From Dehalococcoidia bacterium (GTDB taxonomy: Bacteria > Chloroflexota > Dehalococcoidia > Lucifugimonadales > Lucifugimonadaceae), in the NCBI GenBank assembly GCA_030747175.1, contig JASLLE010000011.1, positions 1-47,041 of the forward strand: a DNA stretch of 47,041 nt, in the 5' to 3' direction. The notes under the pieces are model-generated. The model worked only from the letters and a program-made list of their open reading frames with translations. It did no database searches and was not told the origin of the DNA. Positions within the stretch are counted from its first letter, which is position 1; every line of letters begins with the position of its first letter. Made by a program: the position numbers and the translations under genes. Positions 1 to 7,578 of the stretch are shown in pieces.

Positions 1-2
1 AC

Positions 3-305
3 GCCGAAGGAGGTCTCGGCGAAGGGGTCACGCTTCTGCTGCACACCGAGCGCGGTGTCGGCAACATGACGCGCGAACAGATGTACTCGATCGGCATCTT
101 CCCGGAACGCTACCGGATCGTGATCGCCAAGGGGGTTGTCTCTCCGAGAGCGGCTTACGAGCCGATCGCGCGCGAAATCATCCTGGCGGACACCCCGGGA
201 GTCTCAAGCGCCGACCTCGGATCTTTCAAGTTCGAGCACCGGCGGCGGCCGCTTTATCCCTTCGAAGAGGATGCAGGCTATCGGCCCGGTGAGGTCACTC
301 CGTAG
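3..305 (+). CDS. M81 family metallopeptidase (MlrC-like), C-terminal fragment
   Basis: The reading frame is open from the window edge and ends with TAG at 303-305, so only about the last 100 residues are present. The translation carries the typical end of the M81/MlrC family: a stretch reading RIVIAKGVVSPRAAYEPIA, then a DTPGVSSADL turn and an arginine-rich segment ending in RRPLYPFE. MlrC-type enzymes are zinc-dependent hydrolases first known from microcystin breakdown; most members have unknown substrates. The metal-binding residues lie upstream of the window, so activity cannot be judged. The 3' end overlaps the end of the convergent lipoprotein gene by 11 bases. The family call is from recognised C-terminal sequence. 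Confidence 0.8.
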   Translation, partial: AEGGLGEGVTLLLHTERGVGNMTREQMYSIGIFPERYRIVIAKGVVSPRAAYEPIAREIILADTPGVSSADLGSFKFEHRRRPLYPFEEDAGYRPGEVTP

Positions 306-1089
306 GCGGCAGGAGCCGTAGCGCCGACGATCCGCCGATGAACTCATACCGGTTCCCGAAGTTGAGGAGGATTCTGTACTCGCCGCCCTTCTCAAACACC
401 CCGGGGAGAGTCACGCGGGCTTCGTACGGCGTGAAATCGTTCGAGCACTCCGTTTCCGGGTCCGTCTCCTCGACGTTGGTCAGGCTGACATGGATCAAGT
501 TACCGAACAGACGGCCGCCAGACCGTGTCCGGGTCACCTCTCCGCGCGTCATGCATGACGACTCAAGTCCCGAGTCCACGACGAAGTCGTATTCCGGCGG
601 ATCACTGTTCGTCAACTCGAGCCTGAACTTCGTGATCGGCGCCAGCACTGAACGTGTTCCGTCGTCCACTTTCGCCTCGGTGGTGAATGTGAGGTCAACC
701 GCTCCATTGATGCTGATCTCGTAATCCGTCGCCGGTTCAAGTCCGGGCAATTCGACGGTGCCTTCATGAGATCCGTAGATCTCCGCGCAGGCGACTCGAA
801 CATCCGCCGGGAGGGTATTCCGGACCTCTACGACGATGGCGTTGCCGACAATGTTCACTCTCGTGTTTTCGTGGGTGGCGCACGAATTCGGCAATCCAGA
901 AACGATCCTGAGTTGATACCGGGGTTCCGGGTCTCTTACGGCGATGACTTCCGCTTCATCTATCGGCGCAATGACCTCGATACGGGGAGCAAACTCGGCG
1001 TCCGGCGGGGCATCTTCGCCACACGCAGCCGCCGTTACGAACAGTGCTGAGACCACGAGGATCAACCCCGTACGCAGCGCGCTATTCAT
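295..1089 (-). CDS. Predicted lipoprotein with a duplicated domain
   Basis: A 264-residue protein with an N-terminal export signal (basic start, hydrophobic residues 8-22) ending in an Ala-Ala-Ala-Cys lipobox with Cys23, so it is probably a lipid-anchored exported protein. I chose ATG 1089 over the longer frame because AAAGGAG lies about 9 bases upstream of it. The mature part holds two similar segments, about residues 45-135 and 155-250. Each has a YxL/YxF strand, an SGL..SC cysteine, a second cysteine about 45-50 residues later, an E..V.LPG strand and a final Y.I/YRI strand; this looks like an internal tandem duplication of a beta-sandwich-like unit. I do not recognise the family and assign no function. 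The gene is monocistronic and convergent with the M81 gene. Confidence 0.7.
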   Translation of the reverse strand: MNSALRTGLILVVSALFVTAAACGEDAPPDAEFAPRIEVIAPIDEAEVIAVRDPEPRYQLRIVSGLPNSCATHENTRVNIVGNAIVVEVRNTLPADVRVACAEIYGSHEGTVELPGLEPATDYEISINGAVDLTFTTEAKVDDGTRSVLAPITKFRLELTNSDPPEYDFVVDSGLESSCMTRGEVTRTRSGGRLFGNLIHVSLTNVEETDPETECSNDFTPYEARVTLPGVFEKGGEYRILLNFGNRYEFIGGSSALRLLPPTE

Positions 1090-1299
1090 ATCGTTCTCGC
1101 TCCTTTGAGCACTGAAGGATCCGGTGGACATTGAGAGCTCCGAGCCTGAAAAGGCCGGTTCTCTGAAAAACAGAAATTCGATTGTGAATCATTTCCGCCG
1201 TTGAATCCATAACGTCTCATAACGACAACGGCGAGGTTCTGGTTCCCTGCACGCGTCGGATCCGGGGCGGACCGTCGGCGCGCGAGCCGGCCGGTGTGT

Positions 1300-1329
1300 T
1301 TGACGCGACGAGAAGCACCTACATATACT
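1300..1329 (+). promoter_or_regulatory. Sigma-70-like promoter for the trpS T-box transcript
   Basis: TTGACG at 1300-1305 and TATACT at 1324-1329 are separated by 18 bases and lie just upstream of the T-box leader. This is the best promoter match in the 600-base gap between the lipoprotein gene and trpS. The rest of 1090-1299 shows no gene that I can support. Confidence 0.6.
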
Positions 1330-1344
1330 CGCGGGCAAGCAGAT

Positions 1345-1661
1345 TTCGTAATGGCTGTGACAGGGACTAGTAAGCCGGGTTACGGGAACGAGCGAGCCGG
1401 AGTTGGTGTGAGTCCGGCATCCACGAACCTTGCTGAATGGACCCGGGAGCCGCGGGGCGAAAGGGATGGCCGTAAGCCGCCCGAGTAGCTTTTGCCGGAG
1501 TGGGCACCGTTATCAGAGCCCAGGGCCTCGCTTCAGGTCTCCGTATCAGGAGATCGTAATCGGCGCCTGATTGAGATGCCGGAGCACCTGTGCACCGGCA
1601 ATTAGGGTGGCACCGCGTGGCTATTTGAACCTCGCCCCTATTGGGAGCGAGGTATTTTTTT
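1345..1661 (+). ncRNA. T-box riboswitch (tRNA-Trp), upstream of trpS
   Basis: The canonical T-box AGGGTGGCACCGCG is at 1604-1617, followed by a rho-independent terminator. A T-box leader binds a specific tRNA: the stem I specifier codon pairs with the anticodon, and the uncharged 3' end pairs with UGGN in the T-box to form an antiterminator. In the stem I region a GAATGGA context places TGG (Trp) at 1438-1440. The variable base of UGGN (1608-1611) is C, which pairs with the discriminator G of bacterial tRNA-Trp. Specifier, T-box and downstream gene therefore all agree on tryptophan. The 5' boundary is approximate. Confidence 0.93.
1629..1661 (+). terminator. T-box intrinsic terminator before trpS
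   Basis: ACCTCGC at 1629-1635 pairs with GCGAGGT at 1647-1653, with an inner CCC:GGG helix and a TATT loop, followed by seven T residues at 1655-1661. The antiterminator containing the T-box would compete with this hairpin. Its presence makes this a transcriptional rather than translational T-box. Confidence 0.9.
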
Positions 1662-1692
1662 GTCCGATCATTTTTCGGGCTTGAGGTTGCAA

Positions 1693-2724
1693 ATGGCCGA
1701 GAACGCCAACGACACGGGACGAAAACGAATCCTGACCGGCATACGCCCGACGGGACAGCTTCACGTTGGTCACTACGTGGGCGCCCTTGAGAACTGGGTG
1801 CGCCTGCAACACGAGTATGACGCCTACTTTTTGATCGCCGATTACCAGGCGCTCGGCGACCACATCGACGACATTCAACTGATCCGTGACTCCGTGCTGC
1901 AGGTCGGCATCGACTGGTTGTCGGTGGGGCTGGACCCGGAAGAAAGCACATTCGTCATACAGAGCTACGTGCCGGAGCACGCCGAGTTGACGATGTTGCT
2001 CAGCTTCATCACGCCGCTCGGGATGTTGCAGAGAAACCCGACGCTCAAGGCCGAGACGGACCAGTTGCGGCCTGATCAGTTAAACGTGGGTTTCTTCAAC
2101 TACCCGATGAGCCAGGTCGCAGACATCCTGCTGCCGCGCGCTGATCTTGTTCCCGTGGGAGAGGATCAGGCGCCACATATCGAGATGACCCGGGAGATCG
2201 CTCGCAAGTTCAATCGCCTGTTCGCTCCTGTGTTTCCTGAATCCGGCACCCTGATCGGCCGTATTCCACGGCTTTCCGGCACGGACGGCGCTCCCAAGAT
2301 GAGCAAAAGCCGTGGCAACACGATTCTGCTCGGGGACGATGCAGAGACCGTTCGCAAAAAGGTCATGAGCATGTACACGGACCCGACGAGGCTCCGTGCC
2401 ACCGACCCCGGTCACGTCGAAGGCAACCCCGTTTTCGAGTATCACGACGCCTTCAACCCGGACACGGCAGAAGTGGACGACTTCAAGGAGCGTTACCGCG
2501 CCGGCAATGTGGGCGATGTCGACGTCAAAAAGTCGCTCGTGATCGCCATGAACAACTTCCTGGACCCGATCCGCGAGAAGCGCGCCTACTACGAGGCCCA
2601 CATGGGTGAAGTCGAAGAAGCGCTCATGGAGGGAACCCGGCGCGCAAGGGTCACGGCGGCGGAGACGATGAAGGCCGTACGAGACGCCATGCGGATCAGC
2701 ACATACACGAGCAGCTGGGAATGA
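1693..2724 (+). CDS. trpS: Tryptophan--tRNA ligase
   Basis: Class Ic aminoacyl-tRNA synthetase of 343 residues that activates tryptophan with ATP and charges tRNA-Trp in the cytoplasm. Visible signatures are the HIGH-type motif HVGH within GQLHVGHYVG near residue 25 and KMSKSRGN in the second half. I chose ATG 1693 because GAGG lies 6 bases upstream; the earlier in-frame TTG at 1660 falls inside the terminator T-run and is unlikely. The length is normal for the family. Expression is controlled by the tRNA-Trp T-box directly upstream. Its TGA overlaps the ATG of the trp leader peptide, linking it to the trp biosynthetic genes. Confidence 0.96.
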   Translation: MAENANDTGRKRILTGIRPTGQLHVGHYVGALENWVRLQHEYDAYFLIADYQALGDHIDDIQLIRDSVLQVGIDWLSVGLDPEESTFVIQSYVPEHAELTMLLSFITPLGMLQRNPTLKAETDQLRPDQLNVGFFNYPMSQVADILLPRADLVPVGEDQAPHIEMTREIARKFNRLFAPVFPESGTLIGRIPRLSGTDGAPKMSKSRGNTILLGDDAETVRKKVMSMYTDPTRLRATDPGHVEGNPVFEYHDAFNPDTAEVDDFKERYRAGNVGDVDVKKSLVIAMNNFLDPIREKRAYYEAHMGEVEEALMEGTRRARVTAAETMKAVRDAMRISTYTSSWE

Positions 2725-2840
2725 CGTCGATGATGTCTTGTATTTCGATGACTTCCCGATTGCAGAGTGAATCCTCTTACGTTGCGCGTACCGGATCAAC
2801 GGCGCGCGCGACCGAGGGTTGGTGGGTCTGGCGAAGCTAA
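2721..2840 (+). CDS. trpL: Putative trp leader peptide (Trp-Trp-Val-Trp near its stop)
   Basis: A 39-codon frame starts with ATG 2721-2723, overlapping the trpS stop as ATGA, and ends with TAA 2838-2840. Codons 34, 35 and 37 are TGG (2820-2825 and 2829-2831), so three of the last six residues are tryptophan. Other in-frame ATGs are at 2730, 2733 and 2748; none has a strong ribosome-binding site, so coupling to trpS termination is the likeliest way it is translated. A dense Trp run just before a stop and directly upstream of trpE is the hallmark of ribosome-mediated attenuation. The peptide is a regulatory readout rather than a functional protein. The start is uncertain; the Trp cluster is directly visible. 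Confidence 0.72.
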   Translation: MTSMMSCISMTSRLQSESSYVARTGSTARATEGWWVWRS

Positions 2841-2876
2841 CCAGCTTCGTCATTCACCTTCGCCCGGGATCGAAGC
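2830..2876 (+). promoter_or_regulatory. Mutually exclusive hairpins in the trpE leader (candidate attenuator)
   Basis: Four complementary segments follow the Trp codons. Segment 1, GGCGAAGCT (2830-2838), pairs with segment 2, AGCTTCG (2843-2849, 7 bp, AACC loop), or with segment 3, CTTCGCC (2858-2864, 7 bp). Segment 4, CGAAGC (2871-2876), pairs with segment 2 (6 bp) or with segment 3 (5 bp). A ribosome stalled on the Trp codons would cover segment 1 and free segment 2. There is no U-run after the 3:4 hairpin, so this is not a standard intrinsic terminator. Output through Rho, pausing or trpE translation is open. Confidence 0.6.
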
Positions 2877-2904
2877 GCGTTCCCCGGCACACTCGGAGAA
2901 ACCC

Positions 2905-4446
2905 ATGTACACCCCAACGCTTGAACAGTTCAAAAGGCTCGCAGAGAAGAGCAACGCGATCCCCGTATACCGGGAGATCAGCGCGGACCTTGAGACACCG
3001 GTTTCGGCCTACTTGAAAGTCGCCCGCGGCCCCTACTCGTTCTTGCTGGAATCGGTCGAGGGCGGCGAGAACCTGGCCCGATACAGCTTCATCGGCGCCG
3101 AGCCGCTCGAAGTGCTCGCGACCGGACCGGGACAGCCCGGCGGCGAGATGGACCCGCTCGATCTTTTGAAAGCGCGGCTCGCAAAGATCACGTACGCCAG
3201 AATACCTGGACTGCCGTACTTCTCAGGTGGAGCAGTCGGCTACGTCTCTTACGATGCCATCAAGTACTTCGAGCCCCGCGTGCCGCAAGCGCCGGGGCGC
3301 GGCGTCGATGTACCTGAATCGGTTTTCATGCTGGCGGATGGTCTTCTCGCTTTTGACCACGTTCAACACAAGATAGCCGTAATCGCCCATGCCTTCGTCG
3401 ACGGAGACGCGGAGGCGGCTTACCGGAACGCCACCGAGAAGGTGGAAACACTGGTCAATCGGCTTCAGGGTCCTTTGCCCAGGCATGCTTATCGCCGTTT
3501 GTCGGCGGCCAATACGGGGATGCGCTCGGCGGAGGGCGGCGCCGATTACGGCGGCGTGACCGAACCCGGCGAGCTTGTCCTGGCTTCCGCCAACGGGACC
3601 GGCTACGAGGCCGAGTCCAACATGAGTCGAGATAACTACGACCACATGATCGAGGTCGGCAAGAACAACATTTACGACGGCGAGGTGATCCAGGTGGTTC
3701 TGTCCCACCGGATGTCCCGCCGGACCGATGTCCCCCCTTTCGATCTGTACCGTTCACTACGCGCCGTGAACCCGTCCCCGTACATGTTCTATATCAACCT
3801 TGACGGTTTCCAGCTCGTCGGGGCATCCCCGGAGATGCTGGTCCAGGTGATCGACGGCGTGATGGCGCTGCACCCGATCGCGGGTACGCGAAGACGGGGC
3901 GCGACGCTGGAAGAGGACCTGGCGCTGGAGGAAGATCTGCGGCAAGACGAGAAGGAACGGGCCGAACACGTCATGCTTCTCGACCTCGGCCGGAACGACG
4001 TGGGACGGGTCTGCCAGCCCGGCACCGTCAAGGTGTCCCAGATGATGGATGTCGAGCGCTACTCGCACGTGATGCACCTCGTGTCGCATGTGACCGGCAC
4101 GCTGCGAGACGGGATGGACGCGTATGACGCCTTCCGGGCAGGATTCCCGGCGGGAACGGTTTCCGGAGCGCCGAAGGTCCGCGCGATGGAGCTGATCGCA
4201 GAGCTTGAGCCCGACCAGCGCGGCGGTTACGCAGGAGCAGCTGGATATTTCAGTTACGACGGGAACATGGACACGGCGATATCGCTCAGGACGATGGTGT
4301 TCAAGGACGGCGTCGCACACGTCCAGGCCGGTGGCGGCATCGTGGCCGACTCCACCCCGGAAGGCGAGTACCAGGAGACGATCAACAAGATGGCGGCGAT
4401 GATGCGCGCCATCGATCACGCCGAGGAAAACATGGGCGAGGATTAG
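2905..4446 (+). CDS. trpE: Anthranilate synthase component I
   Basis: A 513-residue chorismate-binding enzyme that, with TrpG, converts chorismate and glutamine to anthranilate, the first committed step of tryptophan synthesis. The N-terminal domain has the feedback-type motif FLLESVEGGENLARYSF, in which the LLES element forms part of the tryptophan pocket of known TrpE proteins. The catalytic domain shows PIAGTRRRG, ERAEHVMLLDLGRNDVGRV and FPAGTVSGAPKVRAME. I chose ATG 2905 because GGAG lies 6 bases upstream; a longer GTG frame from 2767 would add 46 residues without family similarity and would overlap the leader peptide. It is preceded by the candidate attenuator and followed by a small cupin gene before trpG. 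Confidence 0.96.
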   Translation: MYTPTLEQFKRLAEKSNAIPVYREISADLETPVSAYLKVARGPYSFLLESVEGGENLARYSFIGAEPLEVLATGPGQPGGEMDPLDLLKARLAKITYARIPGLPYFSGGAVGYVSYDAIKYFEPRVPQAPGRGVDVPESVFMLADGLLAFDHVQHKIAVIAHAFVDGDAEAAYRNATEKVETLVNRLQGPLPRHAYRRLSAANTGMRSAEGGADYGGVTEPGELVLASANGTGYEAESNMSRDNYDHMIEVGKNNIYDGEVIQVVLSHRMSRRTDVPPFDLYRSLRAVNPSPYMFYINLDGFQLVGASPEMLVQVIDGVMALHPIAGTRRRGATLEEDLALEEDLRQDEKERAEHVMLLDLGRNDVGRVCQPGTVKVSQMMDVERYSHVMHLVSHVTGTLRDGMDAYDAFRAGFPAGTVSGAPKVRAMELIAELEPDQRGGYAGAAGYFSYDGNMDTAISLRTMVFKDGVAHVQAGGGIVADSTPEGEYQETINKMAAMMRAIDHAEENMGED

Positions 4447-4532
4447 GCCCCACAGGGGCGCTTATCTACAGCTTGTCCAGATGAGACTCATCAACTTGCG
4501 AATAGTCCCAGGACTCACAGGATCAATTTTTC

Positions 4533-4967
4533 ATGGCTGACAACGACAGCAATTCGCTCCTCAATCAACGCCGGACGAAGCTGTCCGACCTGCTGGCGGT
4601 CCACGAGGAGACGCCGTGGAGCGAGGACGTGATAGTGAACGACCGTAACCGGGTGCGGGTTGTGTACAACCTGCCCGGGGAGTCGGTCTTCGATCTCACC
4701 AACCCGGATAACGATGAGTTCTGGATAGTGCTCTTCGGACAGGTGACGTGGCGCATCGGCGACGAGGGAACGATGAACGCCCGGCCCGGCGACATTGTGT
4801 TCGTGCCCGCCGGTACGAAATATTCCATCCGGACGACGGGACGTGACCCATCCGTGAGGGTATCCATCAATGCACCCGACGCGCCGGAGCCGCCCGTGGC
4901 CGCAACGGTGCCCATCAATCCCGACCCGGAGCGCATTCCGGGCGACCCGAGGTACCCGGGCGCTTAG
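4533..4967 (+). CDS. Cupin-domain protein lacking the usual metal ligands
   Basis: A 144-residue protein with a single cupin beta-barrel. The second cupin motif is clear as PGDIVFVPAGTKYSI, and the first appears as NPDNDEFWIVLFGQVTWRIGDE. The positions that normally carry metal-binding histidines read Asn/Asp in motif 1 and Tyr in motif 2, so metal-dependent catalysis looks unlikely and a binding or structural role is more plausible. The gene sits between trpE and trpG on the same strand, 86 bases after trpE. Location suggests co-transcription with tryptophan genes but does not prove a role in the pathway. The C-terminus is proline-rich. I assign no function. Confidence 0.75.
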   Translation: MADNDSNSLLNQRRTKLSDLLAVHEETPWSEDVIVNDRNRVRVVYNLPGESVFDLTNPDNDEFWIVLFGQVTWRIGDEGTMNARPGDIVFVPAGTKYSIRTTGRDPSVRVSINAPDAPEPPVAATVPINPDPERIPGDPRYPGA

Positions 4968-5010
4968 AGGCTTTCTCAGAATCCGGGGAATGATCCTCTC
5001 GTCTTAAACA

Positions 5011-5080
5011 CTTCTCCCTCACCCTTCCGGCGAACGGAAGGGCAGGCTCCCGGCCCTCGCCCGCTGGGAGAGGGGGATTC
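5011..5080. repeat. Hairpin-rich intergenic repeat upstream of trpG
   Basis: In the 153-base cupin-trpG gap, CCCTTCCG at 5022-5029 and CGGAAGGG at 5035-5042 form a perfect 8-bp hairpin with a 5-base loop. A CCCTCGCCCGCTGGGAGAGGG element follows at about 5054-5074. The CTCCCTCAC lead-in and the CCTC...GGGAGAGGG hairpin resemble the repeat copies near 8.4 and 30.7 kb. No U-run follows, so it is not an obvious terminator, but it could pause transcription or mark an mRNA processing site. Confidence 0.55.
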
Positions 5081-5120
5081 CAGATTCCGGCGTTGGCTGG
5101 AAGAATTTAGAGATATTCCA

Positions 5121-5708
5121 ATGCTGCTACTTATCGATAACTACGATAGTTTTACCTACAACCTGTACCAGTACCTCTGTGAACTGGGAGCCGAGGTCGA
5201 GGTGGTCCGCAACGATGCGGCCGGGCTCGACGAACTGATCGCCATGAAACCGGAGCGCGTCGTGGTGTCGCCCGGCCCTTCGACGCCCGATAAAGCCGGC
5301 GTGTCGATCGAGGCGATACGTCACTTCGGCCAGCAGGTTCCCCTGCTCGGCGTCTGCCTCGGGCACCAGTGCATCGGCGAGGCGTTCGGCGCGAAGGTGG
5401 CGCACGCGGGCGAGATCATGCACGGCAAGACGTCGATGATCTCAAACGACGGAAAGGGCGTTTTCGCGGGTTTACCCGATCCGTTCGAGGCGGTCCGCTA
5501 CCACTCGCTCGCCATCGATCCTGACTCAATTCCGGACGTCCTCGAGGTGACGGCCCATAGCCCCGGTGGCATCATCCAGGGTGTCCGCCATCGTGAGCTG
5601 CCGGTCGAGGGCGTACAGTTCCACCCGGAATCAATCCTTACTGGCGAGGGCAAAAAGCTGCTCCAGAATTTTCTGGATATGAAGGCTCCTGCGTCGGTGG
5701 GGGCTTAG
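5121..5708 (+). CDS. trpG: Anthranilate synthase component II (glutamine amidotransferase)
   Basis: A 195-residue class I glutamine amidotransferase that supplies ammonia to TrpE. The catalytic triad is visible: Cys79 in GVCLGHQ, and His168 and Glu170 in VQFHPES. The N-terminus MLLLIDNYDSFTYNL is typical of TrpG/PabA. These two are hard to separate by sequence; position between trpE and trpD argues for TrpG, and it may also serve p-aminobenzoate synthesis if no separate pabA exists. The ribosome-binding site is weak (AGAG). It is followed after 10 bases by trpD. Confidence 0.93.
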   Translation: MLLLIDNYDSFTYNLYQYLCELGAEVEVVRNDAAGLDELIAMKPERVVVSPGPSTPDKAGVSIEAIRHFGQQVPLLGVCLGHQCIGEAFGAKVAHAGEIMHGKTSMISNDGKGVFAGLPDPFEAVRYHSLAIDPDSIPDVLEVTAHSPGGIIQGVRHRELPVEGVQFHPESILTGEGKKLLQNFLDMKAPASVGA

Positions 5709-5718
5709 AGAAGAACAC

Positions 5719-6756
5719 ATGGACATCAGAGAAGCGATAACTGAGGTCGTTGAAGGCCGGGACCTGTCCGTTGAATCCGCTGCGGATGTAATGCGTCAGA
5801 TCATGGGCGGCGAAGCCACCGAGGCGCAGTTTGGCGCCTTCGTCACGGGACTGCGCATGAAGGGCGAGACGGCGGAAGAGATCGCCGGGATGGCACGCTC
5901 CATGCGGGACGTGTCGCTGCACGTCGATTTCAATGGCCGCAGCGTCGACACCTGCGGTACGGGCGGCGACGGTCAGAAGACCTTCAACATCTCGACCACG
6001 GCGGCCTTCGTGGTCGCCGGGGCCGGCGCGACCGTCGCAAAGCACGGCAATCGTGCGATGTCGTCCTCGTCCGGCAGCGCCGATGCGCTGGAGGCGCTTG
6101 GCGTGGTGATCGATCTCGGTCCGGACGATGTCCAGAAGTGTCTTGAGCAGGTCGGCATAGGCTTCATGTTCGCCCAGGCCTTCCATCCGGCGATGAAGTT
6201 CGCCGGGCCTCTCCGGCCGCAGATCGGCATTCGGACCGTGTTCAACCTGCTCGGCCCGCTGACGAACCCGGCGGGCGCGGGTCACCAGGTGATCGGGATG
6301 GGCGATACCGAGGCTGCTGCAAAGGTGGCGAAGGCGCTCCAGATACTCGGCACCTCCGGCGCGCTTGTCGTCTACTCGGAAGACGGCATGGACGAGATCA
6401 GCCCGGAAGGCGTGTCACGGGTATTCCAGGTCGCCGGGGGCCAGGTGACCGAGCGTACCGTTGATGCGAGCGATTTCGGGCTTTCGGAGCGCAAGCGCAG
6501 CGATTTGACCGCAAACACCATCGAAGAGAGCATCGGTCTGGTGCGCGGCGTGCTTGAGGGCAGGAACTCCTCGGACGCCGAGCAGGCGGCTCGAACGGTT
6601 GTCCTGATGAACGCAGCCGCTGCTCTTGTCGCCGTTGGTCAGGCGGACTCTTTTGAACAGGGTGCTGCACAGGCGACTGAATCTATCGACAGCGGCAAGG
6701 CGCTCGGCAAGCTGGAGTCACTGGCCTCGTTGTCGCAGGAACTTGGGCGCGGATGA
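5719..6756 (+). CDS. trpD: Anthranilate phosphoribosyltransferase
   Basis: A 345-residue enzyme that joins anthranilate to phosphoribosyl pyrophosphate to give phosphoribosylanthranilate. Family motifs are DTCGTGGDG with FNIST (the PRPP/Mg region), the KHGNRAMSSSSGSADALEALG segment, and FAQAFHPAMK. It has normal length for TrpD. An AGAGAAG stretch lies 5-10 bases before ATG 5719. The last codon overlaps the start of trpC as ATGA, so the two are probably translationally coupled. Confidence 0.96.
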   Translation: MDIREAITEVVEGRDLSVESAADVMRQIMGGEATEAQFGAFVTGLRMKGETAEEIAGMARSMRDVSLHVDFNGRSVDTCGTGGDGQKTFNISTTAAFVVAGAGATVAKHGNRAMSSSSGSADALEALGVVIDLGPDDVQKCLEQVGIGFMFAQAFHPAMKFAGPLRPQIGIRTVFNLLGPLTNPAGAGHQVIGMGDTEAAAKVAKALQILGTSGALVVYSEDGMDEISPEGVSRVFQVAGGQVTERTVDASDFGLSERKRSDLTANTIEESIGLVRGVLEGRNSSDAEQAARTVVLMNAAAALVAVGQADSFEQGAAQATESIDSGKALGKLESLASLSQELGRG

Positions 6757-7571
6757 TCTCACACGGCAAATACACCGGCACGGTGCTGGATGACATCATC
6801 GCCAGCAAACGGGAGACGCTCGTGGAAGCGGAGCGCGGGATTTCGCTTGCGGACCTGCGACGGGCAGCAGAGACCCCTGAAATTTCCAGCGGACGCTCTG
6901 ACTTCCTGGCCGCGCTGTCCACGCCAGGCGTGTCCGTTATCACGGAGATGAAGCGCGCCTCGGCCTCGGCCGGGTCTCTTGCGCCCGAGCTTGACCCGGC
7001 TGAAATGGCGAAGACCTTTATCGACGGCGGCGCTTCGGCTATATCCGTGCTGACCGAAGCCAGCCGCTTCTCCGGATCGATCGACGACCTGCGCGCCGTG
7101 AAGGCGGTCGCCGGATCGAGCGGAGTACCCGTGATGGAGAAGGATTTCGTCTTCTCCGACTACCAGGTTTACGAGGCGGCGGCGAACGGGGCGGACGCCG
7201 TGCTGCTCATCATCGCAATCCTGGAGCCCGAACAGTACTCAGAACTTCTTGCGCTCTCCCTGGGTCTGGGCCTAGGCGTGCTTGTCGAGGTGTTCAGTGA
7301 GGATGAGCTTGAGATAGCGCTGGGCGAAGATCCGCAGATCGTCGGGATCAACAACCGGAACCTGAAAACGCTCACCACGGACATAGCTGTCTTCGAGTCG
7401 ATGGCGCCCCGGGTTCCGAAGGACAGGATCCTTGTCGCTGAGTCCGGCATGAAGGGCGTCGAGGACGTTCGCCGGATGGAGTCTGCCGGTGCCAACGCGG
7501 TGCTGATCGGCGAGTCTTTGATGCGGGCGGGCGGCAGCGTGTCCGATCTGGTTACGAGCCTGTCCCGGTAG
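6753..7571 (+). CDS. trpC: Indole-3-glycerol-phosphate synthase
   Basis: A 272-residue (beta/alpha)8 enzyme that closes the indole ring from carboxyphenylaminodeoxyribulose phosphate. Conserved positions are Lys67 in ITEMKRAS, Lys130 in MEKDFVFSDYQVYEA, Glu179 in VLVEVFSEDEL, GINNRNL, and the ESG phosphate-binding segment. The usual KxSPSxG motif reads KRASASAG; the proline is replaced, but the catalytic lysine is kept, so activity is expected. It starts inside the trpD stop (ATGA) and is followed after 7 bases by trpF, so the trpDCF block is tightly packed. Confidence 0.95.
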   Translation: MISHGKYTGTVLDDIIASKRETLVEAERGISLADLRRAAETPEISSGRSDFLAALSTPGVSVITEMKRASASAGSLAPELDPAEMAKTFIDGGASAISVLTEASRFSGSIDDLRAVKAVAGSSGVPVMEKDFVFSDYQVYEAAANGADAVLLIIAILEPEQYSELLALSLGLGLGVLVEVFSEDELEIALGEDPQIVGINNRNLKTLTTDIAVFESMAPRVPKDRILVAESGMKGVEDVRRMESAGANAVLIGESLMRAGGSVSDLVTSLSR

Positions 7572-7578
7572 GTCACCT

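Noticed and set aside
2767-2904. A longer trpE beginning with GTG 2767
   Set aside because: Adds 46 residues without TrpE similarity and overlaps the leader peptide; ATG 2905 has a good ribosome-binding site.
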